A DNA stretch of 64,000 nt from Physcia stellaris (Eukaryota > Ascomycota > Lecanoromycetes > Caliciales > Physciaceae). Positions 54,777-64,000 of the stretch are shown in pieces (the stretch's first letter is position 1; each line of letters opens with the position of its first letter). The notes beneath the pieces are model-generated. The model was not told the DNA's origin, did not search any database, and saw only the letters and a list, made by a program, of their open reading frames with translations. The stretch lies in assembly GCA_018902385.1 (NCBI GenBank), contig JABSSW010000039.1, positions 248,001-312,000 on the forward strand, in the 5' to 3' direction. The translations under genes and the position numbers were made by a program.

Positions 54777-56073
54777 ATTTCTGATAAAGTACTTTGCATA
54801 GGGTATCGAGTTTCTTCGTCAAACAATCTTGTAGAAACTCTGTTTGTCCGGAGAATCATTGCTCAACAAAACCCTTCAGACAATAACGAGCGATGAAGTA
54901 TGGTTGAGCTCCTGCATGCTGTTTCGTCTTTTATTCAAAATTCGCCAGGAAGCTGTTGACGTCGCGATAGATCGCACATGGCCATGTCTCATTGGACAAG
55001 ATTTGGCCCTTAGGTTAGCTACTGGATACGTGGAGGTTTGGATGAAGATGCCGAGCAATCGCTGATAGGGTGGCTCAGAATGCGACATGGTGCGGAGGGA
55101 GGAGTCGTGGACAGGTAGGTAGATCAGTAGGCAGGTTGATTGGTATTTTGCTGTGGTTTCTAGTACAATGAAATCAAACGCAAATATACTCCCAGCGGAA
55201 TTGTTCATAACCTTCGGTTCTGACGCTACCCAAGGTTGCTTGTGCGGCCCAGCGGCGCTGGTTGCTTCTCCGGAGAACTCGAAGACAGCGTGGAAAGCTG
55301 TCAATCGATTGATGATAGACAGTAGTCCTCCAGGTCTTAAGAAAACAAAGCCCCTTTCTAAGAAGCAGAGAGTGTAAGTCTTGTGAGCCTAAGAGCCAGT
55401 TCGTCGGCTCTTCGCCGCGATTGGGAAGACTCGCCCACTTATACATAGGATTAGAATGGTCACCGCGAACAACATTGAGTAAGTAGAGGTGGGCTAGTGT
55501 CTACTTGGATGATCGGAAATTGATCGTTCAGAGCTCTTATGAGTTCTTCAACATGGACAAGGACTATTATTTGGAGTCGCAGCTGTTGTTGTCAGCGTAA
55601 AGATCCAAAGGGCTTAGTCTCCTGGTTGACGAACTTCCCAAGTCTGGTGAGTTTCGCCTGAGGTTTCAATATGAAATGGATAGAGTTGCTGGAAAATGCG
55701 TTGATAGATCAATTGGTGGTTTGAATATCCACGGAGGACTCGAGGAAAAGTCTCTGGTGATAAAGGTGGAAACGAAAAGTTATAATCTTGCTTCAACAGC
55801 CGCCACTCAATGTGTGCTTCGGGCTTAGTTCCAATGACCAGAAATAGACCAAATATCATGTGTATGTCTCAGCAGACAAGGCTACAGTCCAAGGATCTAA
55901 CTGAATAAGAACGTTATTTCCACAACGGATATTTCCATCAGATCGAGGAAATAGATAGTCTATCATTCGTATCAATATCTAGCAGAACTTACCCATGCTA
56001 ATTGATAACCTTTGTAGGCCACCACATCGTTACCGTTATTGACGAACGGTAAGCTGCCCGTCATTATCGACAA
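54777..56073. other. intergenic, no supported gene
   Basis: About 1.3 kb with overlapping short frames on both strands (for example 55614-55859 minus) and no known motif. The right end holds the 3' flank of the dehydrogenase gene. Confidence 0.35.
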
Positions 56074-56992
56074 TTAGGCGACAGGGAAGTGTTTGTAGCC
56101 TATATCCTTGACGAACGTTTGTTGCCAAGGTCCCTGCTCCTTCCCCGCTGCGAGATCAAGGTAGAAAGCCCCAGCGGCGGCCCCATCAATATCCCTAAAC
56201 GCGGCCGAACCATCGGCTTTCCGCTCATCGGCGTAGTAAAACCTACGTCTCTGTTAGTGTGAATTACGAGAACATTATCAATACGTGGTAAAGTACTTGA
56301 AACCTCGACTTCTGTAAGCAGCAGCAGCAGATTGTATCATGTGCGCCGTAGCCGATTTCCCGACACCCAAGGTCAGGAGAGGCGCCATGGTCGTCACGTT
56401 GAGTATATTCCCAGTGTAGATGAATGTTTTCGCCGCATCGTCAGGAAGCTGGTCGAAGGCGAGAGCGGCTTGCTGGGCTGCGACAAAGGCGCTGGTAGTG
56501 TTGATAGTGATGTCCCGAGTAAAATCTTCAACCGAAATCGAGAACGGATTGTCCGCTGCATTGAAGGTTGCTGCGGCAGCTTTTGAAGGACCTCATCAGC
56601 AACGTTCGAGTTTTGGCAGGGGAAGTAAGGCTATGAATTCAATCGTGGATGTAATTCACGTAAAGACTGGCTTGTTAGGGGGAATTTGGAGCTTTGCGAG
56701 ACCATGGCCGACAATAATGCGATGGAAAGTGGATTCTAAACGAACCGTTGTATACAACCACACTTGGGACATCGCCTAGAAGTTCTTTGACTTTTGAAAA
56801 CACCAGGGTAACGGACTCAGGGTCTGATAGGTCGCCCGGTATGTGGATTTGGTCCGGGGTGAATTTCACTGCTGGCGCTTTTCGGGAGGAAAGGGCTACC
56901 CTGTAGTTCTTCGCGGAAAAGGCTTTGGCTACGTGTTGGCCTATGTTGGCTCCAGCGCCAAGAATGAGGATAATCGGAGATGTACTGGACAT
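56074..56992 (-). CDS. Short-chain dehydrogenase/reductase, atypical
   Basis: Exons 56992-56746, 56579-56297 and 56242-56074 (232 residues), with GT-AG introns of 166 and 54 nt. ILILGAGANIGQHVAKAF at residues 7-24 is the Rossmann loop (GAGxxIG). Then come VALSSRKAP, IPGDLSDPESV and, across splice 1, VVVYNAAAATFNAADNPF (the NNAG position). Next are FTRDITINTTSAFVAAQQAA, KTFIYTGNILN, and LLTLGVGKSATAHMIQSAA, where the usual YxxxK is GVGK, so the catalytic Tyr is missing while the Lys stays. Splice 2 joins GFKFYYADERKADG, and the protein ends FVKDIGYKHFPVA. Close fungal SDR relatives I recall also end ADERKADG...G...FY..LA and lack the Tyr. Cofactor binding is likely; the reaction is unknown. 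Complete. Confidence 0.88.
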
Positions 56993-57330
56993 GGTTGTAT
57001 GTTGGGAAGGAGAAGAGATGGACTGGTAATTCGATGGGATTGTTGTGGAGTAAAAGGTCCTTTACATGTCTTGACATACCCAATATCGACGATAGAAAAT
57101 GCATAGTCGCTTGATGAATTATGGGACTGTTTTTGGTAAGCAGCTGATTGCAAAGCAACAGATTTCAAAGCAATCGCAGAGTAGTCCTACTCGTAGGCTG
57201 CGCTAGTAGCCTCTGACCAATTTGTGCCGAGAATGCCGAGAGTGCTTACAAAGGAATCGATCTAACAAGACTTGCATATCTTATCTTATCGGAGCGATAC
57301 GATCTCTAAGTACTCAATCGGAGGACTTGG
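56993..57330. promoter_or_regulatory. dehydrogenase promoter region up to the AT-rich border
   Basis: 338 bp upstream of the minus-strand dehydrogenase; no motif recognised. Composition falls from about 57.35 kb onward. Confidence 0.4.
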
Positions 57331-57989
57331 CTGGATACGCGTTCCTTGATAGAAGTAACTGTTTGTATTCTGATTATTCTAGTTGTTTGATGTAGTTATT
57401 CAAGAGCAGAAGATTTGCGTGCAGAATTCTCATCTTCTAAAATTATTTTCTGTTAGAGAGAAGAAACAAGAAAACGATAATTGATCAATAAGCGAAAAGT
57501 CACGTGACTCATCTAAATTGTTTGACAATAAATCTACTAGAAATTCGTTCGTAACACATTTACAAAACAACAATAATAATCACATTCAGAATCATTCGAT
57601 CAGATTCACGTTATATTTTTATTAATGATTTATTTTTGCAGTCTTTGCGTATTGTTAAAAATTTCATTTTCTTTTTTGTCAAACATACTAACTAATGAAA
57701 CATAACGTTGAAAAATTCAAATAATAAAAACAACAAAAAGATCGATATTACGATAAAGCACAATTGAATGATAAAAATGATTAATTTTCTATTTATGATC
57801 GAAAATCAAATATGCAATTCGATGACTAATTAATGATTATAACGATCATCGCATTTGCAAAATTTACATTATTTTTTTTTAAATTTTTTGATTTTTTAAT
57901 CAAATTTTTTGATTTCAAAATCATTTGTCATAACATTTCTATTTGTCGTCATTGTAATGAAAAAATTGAATAAATTTTGAACGATTTGC

Positions 57990-58400
57990 GTTTATCAATG
58001 ATTTCGATCGTAATGCGTTTTTTTCAAAATAAACAAAAACAAAATAAAAAAAATTTGAAATAAAATCATCAAATGATTGTTTCGATCGTAATGCGTTTTT
58101 TAATCAAAATGAATTGAAAATCGAAAGTTAAAAATGTCGAAAATAAATCAAAATTTGAGCGATTTGATGCTTTGTCGTAATGCATTTCTTTTGAGAAATA
58201 AATCAAAATAAATTGAAAAAATAAATCATCAAAAATTTCGATCGTAATGCGTTTTTTTTGATAAATAGATCAAAATAGATTGAAAAAATGAACTCAATGA
58301 TTTCGATCGTAATGCGTTTTTTTTGAAAAATACGTCAAAATAAAACGAAACAAAATAAAAAAAGTTTGAAATAAATCATCAAAAAAAAATATGATTTCTG
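57990..58400 (+). repeat. irregular minisatellite with GATCGTAATGCGTTTTTT core
   Basis: GATCGTAATGCGTTTTTT or a close match recurs at about 58005, 58085, 58168 (variant), 58240 and 58305. Each is followed by AATAAATCAAAATAAATTGAAA-like sequence with variable spacing of about 65-85 bp. Confidence 0.75.
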
Positions 58401-59432
58401 TTCTAACGAGCGATCAAAATTAGTTTTTCAAAACGATGTCAAAATTTTGAGTTTTCGATTTTGAAAATAAAAAATCGTGATTTTCGACTCGTACAATAAT
58501 TTTTTTGTCTTTGTTCTTTTTCGATTTCGTTGCTTTTTTCTTTTTTGTTAATTTCAAAAACTTCTTTGTGTTTATTTCTAAATCATCTAAATACGTTTTG
58601 AAAATGTTATTTTTCGTTTTCAACGAACGATTTTGTCGTTTTAGCGTTTCAATTCGTGTACGAAAATTTTTTGTCGATTTCAATCATAGTGCGAATTGTT
58701 TTCTATTGACAATCTCGTTAACGATTTGTTTTCGAATCAATTTCACGATTTTGTTTTCAATTGTTAATCGAGTTTTTTTTCATTTTGAACATGAATTTGT
58801 CGATTTTACAAACAATGAATTGATAAATTAAATTGACACGCGTTTTTTCGTTGATTTTTTTGTTTTCGAATGTTTTTGCGATTTATCGAAATTTTTTCGT
58901 AAAATTTTTTTTGTTTTGTTTCAATTGTTTCATACGTCTTTTTTTGATTTCAATTTTTGTTCGAAACAAATTTGATTCACGAATTTTATTTTTGAAAAAC
59001 GCAAAATTTGATTGATCAAAACTTTTTAAACGTTTATTCGATTATATAAATTCGTCGTTGTTTTTTTTTGAATATCAAATAATAATATTTTTCGAACAAA
59101 ACATCTTTAAAATTTCAAACGTATGAAATTATGATTTATCGTTTTTTAATCGTTAATGATTGATCGTTGTTTAATTTCAATAATTTTTTCTCGTTAAATC
59201 TATTCTTCATGAAAACGTTTTTCGTAACATGTTTATATTTTTGTTTTTGTTTTGTTGTCGTTTTTCGTTTTTTTTTGTTTTGTTCGATTCAACGATTTTT
59301 GTTGTCGATTTCTTTTTAACATTCATCGTTTGTTTTTGAAACTTTTGAAAAAAATTTTCTGTATATCGAGAAAATTTTTTCGTGTTTTTTGCAATTTTTT
59401 TCGCGTTCATTGTTTGTTGTTTTGTTGTTTTG

Positions 59433-59461
<29 letters not shown>
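59433..59461 (+). repeat. 29-bp poly(T) run
   Basis: Uninterrupted T run inside a longer T-rich tract (about 59220-59520). Length may be unreliable because homopolymers are hard to sequence. Confidence 0.85.
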
Positions 59462-59463
<2 letters not shown>

Positions 59464-62007
59464 AATTTGTTTTTGCTTTTTCGTATTTTTTTTTTTTTTC
59501 ACAATCTTTTTTTGTTTTTCTGTATTCATTGTTTGCATAAATAATTTTTGCACATTGATTGAAAATATAAATTGTGATAAAATGAATAAAAAAAATGTGC
59601 GAATTTTTCGTCGTAATATGTTTTTCAATCGAATAATAAAATTGAATTGAATGAAAAAATGATTTCGAAAATGAGAAATTTAATAATTCGTTCATGATAT
59701 TTTTGTCGATCGCAAAGTTTTGTAATTTTGTAAAATTGAAATATTTTTGAAATTAAAATTTGAATTGAATGAAACAAACGATTCTATAAAATGAAATCTA
59801 GTTTGAAATGTTTTGAATCGAAAAACGTATCGTCGAAAATTTGAATTGCGCAATAATAATGAAAATATTGAAAAAATGAATACGACGAAAATCATCATGT
59901 CGTCGCGAAATTGATTCGCGAAATTGTTATCGTTTCGTGTGCATTTCGTTTCGTTTCGATATGTCATTTTATTATAAATGATTATTTTTGTTATTTGCGT
60001 TTTCAAATTTGAACAATTTGAAATCGATTGTTTTATTTCGATATTTCAAATTTTACATTTTTCAAAATGAAAATTTAACGTCATCGTGTTTTGAACAAAA
60101 TGAAAAAATTCATTATTTTATTTTTTTCGAATTTTTTTCGAAATTTTTTTGTCGAATCAAAAATCGAAAAACAATGCATCGTAAATATCAATGAATAATA
60201 ATTTTTGTGAAATTTTTCAATAATATCGATAATAATTGTTTGTCATAAATAATAATTCGTTTCGCACAATTGTGAAATTTCATTATTTGATTTATTCATT
60301 GAAATTCATAATTTGAACACAATTTTTTGAATTTTGTAATTCACATTTTGTTTGAAAATAATGTTAATTGAAATTTTTCAAATGTTATTTTACGACAAAC
60401 GTTTTTAAATTGAAAAATTTCGTTAAATTTCGAATTTGCGTAATGATATTCAAAAAATTTCTAAATTTTGAAATTAAATGAATGTTGAAAAAAACGTTCG
60501 TTCGTTAAAATATTATTGTTGATTATTTTCGAACACATTTTCAATGATTGTAAAATGAATAATGTAAATTATTATTGCGTTAACGTTTTTTAATATTTTT
60601 TTAAAATATTATGCGATTTCAATTTCGCTCGACTTTCGATTATTGATTGATTAATTGTTGAAAATTCACGATTTTTTTCATGTCACGTCATTAATTTCAT
60701 TTCGTTTCGTTTTCATAATTGTCAATTGAAATATTAAATGATACATTTTATTATTTTTTCTCGATCTTTTTCGTTTTTTTTTATCGAGATTTTGATCGCT
60801 CGTTTGCAATTTTGTTTTTTTAATTTTGATTTTGTTTCGATGTCATTGTTTCACGTTTTGTCGAATTTAATTGTTTATTTTTGTTATCGATTTTCAATTT
60901 TGATTTGAATTTTCGTGATTTTTTTTCTCAATTCATAATTTAACATCGTTTATCGAATATCGTTTTTTGATTTTTTCGATATACATTTTTTTTAATTAGA
61001 AATTCTTTTCGTGTTGCGTCAATTTGTAAACAATATACAAATTTTTTCATTTTGCGTTCAATTTGTGCGAATGTTGTTTTTTTTGCGTTAAACGTTTGAA
61101 TTTTATCAAACATCTCGTCGTAATTGAATTTTTTGACGTTTTTTTTTTTTTTTTTCAATTAACATTTTTTTTTAATTAAATCGTTTTTTCACGACTGTAT
61201 CGCGTAATTCATTTAATTTAAATAATCGTTGTTCAAACGCAAACTTTTCAATAATTAATTTTTTTTCAATATTTGAAAAAAAAAAACTTTTTTTAAAATA
61301 ATATTTTTTATCATTTTTATTCGCAATGAGTTTTCGTAAAATACATTTTCGATAAAATATTTAAATTAATAATCGAACAATATTTTCGTTGAAAAAAATT
61401 CGTATATGCGAATTAATTTGATATTGATTGCATTCACAACGTTAAATAATAACAAATTTTATTCGAAAATCATTTTTAAATGATGTTGTAAAATTGCGCG
61501 AAAACAATTCAAAATGAAACGATTGTATCGTTCGAAAAATTTTACAAATTGAAAATGCGAAATCGAGACAAAAATTTGTCGTATTTTACGATGTGATAAA
61601 TATTTTGAAAATTATCATGAATCGTGTTTGAATAAACGTATTATTGATTAATTAAACGAAAACAATAAATTTGCAAAAACAAATAAATACAAAATGTTGA
61701 AATTGCAAACAATGTGCGACGTTAAATTTCAAATCACGTTAATTTCAACGTAAAATTAAAACATAATTCGTTGTTCGATCATATATCATATCAATTATCT
61801 ATTTGTCAAATCTATTTGTCAAATATATTCGTAACATTATTTTCTTTTTTTCGCGAACGTCGTCTCGACGATTCGTTGTTGTTTCGAAATTGAAAAATTT
61901 TGTTGAAAATTTTGTTGATTGATTTGAATGTTTGCAAAATTCAAAAATTTCACGATTATCATTTTTCATTTTCAAATGTTTCGTTATTGTTTCAAAATTC
62001 GATAAAA

Positions 62008-63290
62008 TTTAATAACAATTTTTGAAAACATTTTTGACACGATTCAGTTTTTCATGCGACGTAAATTCTGACTGTAAATAACATCGAAACGATAACGAAA
62101 ATTAGAAATTGCGAAAATGTTGCGAAAATGAAATCGAAATGAATGTATTGAATTCGAGATTTTCAAATTCTAATCGAATGTAATTTCGATTAATATCAAC
62201 ATGACGATTTTTTTTCGAAAGCGACGACGATGTGAAATGTTATGCAGAAATATAATACTACTACATAATTACACGAGAATATCGAAATGAAAAGCAAATA
62301 CATAAAATTTGCAAAAACATATGTAGAAGATTTGATTTTTTGAATGCGTCAAATCGAATTTCGATTCTAACATTCGATGTGATAAAATAAAAATGTTAAT
62401 TTTGTCAAATGTTGAATTCGATGTACGTTCGTCACATTATTTTTCGTTTTTTTTCAGTTTCGTCTCGAAACGATCAACTGAATTCGTTTTTTTTTAATGA
62501 TGAACGTTTTGCGCGATTTAAATGCGCTGTTGAATGACGTTGAATTGAATGATTGATGAAATGAAAAAATAGATTCGAAGTGTTGTGAAATCGATTTCGT
62601 TCGCGAAATCGATTCGTCAAACATCGTGAAAACATCAAATCGATTTACAATGAAATGAACAATTTGATCATGTTAATAAAATCATCGTAACAATGTTTAA
62701 CGTTTTGATATTTTCGCGTATGCGAGAATTCGTGTGTACATTGCATGCGATAAAGCGTGAATGTAATAAATATGTTGAAAAATAATCAATTCATACGTTT
62801 CGTAAAAAGTAACTTCGACGAGCATTAATAAATAAAAAATTGTGAATTTGATTTAGCGCGTCAACAATTTTGAGAATTTTTGCAACATCAAATTGATATC
62901 ACGAGACGAGCAATTTGAACAAATCGATAAAATTTTTATCATCATGATTAACGCGTTGATGTTATCGCATATACGACGTCTGATTCGTACATTGCATTCA
63001 ACGAAATATGCATGTATTAAATTTTTTGAAAAGCAAATATTTTGAACGAATTTTACAAATAGTTTCGCGTGTCATTAGTAAGCAATTGAAAATCTTGTTG
63101 ACGAATTCGTAAATATTCAACTTTTTTGACAATTTGTTGTTTACTCATAATATTGCATGACATTTTACATTACTACTCATTGTTCAATAAGATTTGACGA
63201 CAATTTTTGAAAATGTTTTTGACACGATTCAACTTTTCATGCGACGTAAATTCTGACAATAAATAACGCGAAATAGCATGAAAGCGAAAA
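62008..63290 (+). repeat. satellite-like repeats, ~1.2 kb and ~300 bp
   Basis: A block with TTTTTGACACGATTCA then TTTTCATGCGACGTAAATTC occurs at about 62008 and again at about 63203, 1.2 kb apart. Between them, two related ~300-bp stretches (about 62600-62900 and 62900-63200) share CATCA.ATTAA, then CGTACATTGCAT/GTGTACATTGCATG, ATGTA.TAAAT and GAAAA.CAAAT-like blocks. Confidence 0.55.
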
Positions 63291-64000
63291 ATCGAAACAA
63301 AGACTTTTTGAATCAGTTTGACAATGAGTCGTAACGAACTCATGTTGACGTTTTTTGATCGATCATAAACGATGTTTACAATCTAGTCGTTTCGTAAAAC
63401 AGATTTCGTTGTTTCTGAACTAGTTTCGTGAAAGACATTCACGATGTTTTGAGCATTTTGAAATTCGTCATCGTCGACATAATATCAAATTCGATTATGA
63501 AAATTTCAACTCGATCATTTGCAACGATACTGAAGACGATGATAATGATATCGAGATTGCAATATATCATCGAATTTTCATTCAAACATTTCGTTTGCGA
63601 TAATTGATTTTGAAAAATCGTTATGTTGTCTTTTCAACGAATTTCTAAAATCTTTTCTTAATAGTCAGAAATGAAAGATTGAATGAATGTGCATATCGTT
63701 GAGCAATTTTAACTCATAAACGAGATTTCTTCTTTTGATCATTTTGTATGAACTCAATTTTTTGTCGTTCAATTTGTTTGACGAACGAGTCGTTTTAATA
63801 TGACGACGATTCAATCAAACGTAATTTTCTATTTCAAAATTTATCGAAAAACGCGATTTGTTGATTCGAGCAATCATTTTTTGTTTTGCATCGACAACAT
63901 TAATTTTGACGTATTCGATGATACGATTCATTTTTTCGACAATGAATTCGTTTTGCTTAGTCAGCAAACGTTCTCTAATGATCTCGTAATCATCTAGATT

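Larger units (their letters stand above)
57331..64000. repeat. AT-rich, RIP-like mutated repeat block 2
   Basis: 6.7 kb to the window end without any recognisable gene. A hand count over 61501-61980 gives 57 C: CpG 26, CpA 27, CpT 4, CpC 0. On the other strand the same stretch has one ApG and no GpG. The frames found here (58.4-59.7 kb and others) are Lys/Asn/Phe low complexity. It contains a minisatellite, a 29-T run and larger satellite-like repeats, listed separately. Could be eroded transposons or part of a centromere-like or subtelomeric region; position on the chromosome is unknown. Confidence 0.8.

Noticed and set aside
58420-59695. Lys/Asn- and Phe-rich frames in the second AT-rich block
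   Set aside because: Open in both strands at once, pure low complexity, no start context or domain; expected when G and C are nearly absent.
57331-64000. Classical CpA-type RIP as the explanation of the AT-rich block
   Set aside because: CpA and TpG are well kept in the counted stretch; the lost contexts are CpC and CpT.

Overview
The window is nuclear DNA of a filamentous ascomycete (Pezizomycotina). Genes are split by short GT-AG introns, mostly 49-110 nt and often with a CTAAC-like branch site. The gene set is typical of the group: Psd1, Atg27, a NACHT-WD40 protein, an LPRELR-type F-box-like protein. Gene-bearing, GC-balanced DNA alternates sharply with AT-rich blocks full of decayed repeats, as made by RIP-like mutation. 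Leotiomycetes fits best, but that is an impression; I cannot name the species.

Layout. 1-1.4 kb: C-terminus of a NACHT-WD40 (STAND) protein. 1.9-2.7 kb: decayed start of a GH51 arabinofuranosidase. 3.3-12.4 kb: a compact housekeeping block with PSD1, an NmrA/epimerase-like reductase, ATG27 and a P-loop sulfotransferase-like gene on the minus strand, and a coiled-coil gene on the plus strand. 13-15.8 kb: a fructosamine-kinase-like gene among copies of a short TA-flanked inverted-repeat element (family 1). 16.3-30.1 kb: an AT-rich block with eroded DUF6589-like and RecQ-like helicase genes and three clusters of diverged tandem repeats sharing TTGTACAAT. It is interrupted by a young, gag-only LTR element with identical LTRs and a 5-bp target duplication. 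30.1-32 kb: a decayed MFS transporter cut off at the AT-rich border. 35.8-37.7 kb: F-box-like gene.

40.3-52.3 kb is the most unusual stretch. A LINE-type endonuclease/reverse transcriptase (minus strand) and a LINE ORF1-type zinc-knuckle protein (plus strand) lie head to head. Both read open end to end once short canonical introns are removed. Next comes a four-exon gene whose product starts with an RNA:DNA hybrid-binding (RNase HI N-terminal/viroplasmin) domain. At least five kinds of inverted-repeat element lie in and beside this stretch, one with four copies. 54-57 kb holds a weak Pro/Ala-rich ORF and a short-chain dehydrogenase. 57.3-64 kb is a second, more extreme AT-rich block with satellite-like repeats.

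Two observations stand out. First, the divergent, intron-bearing LINE-derived gene pair beside a hybrid-binding protein looks more like domesticated genes than a plain transposon. Second, the AT-rich blocks keep CpG and CpA but have nearly lost CpC and, in the second block, CpT. This is not the classical CpA-directed RIP pattern, and it explains why long reading frames without Gly or Pro survive there. All exon limits come from reading the sequence by eye; no database search was run.
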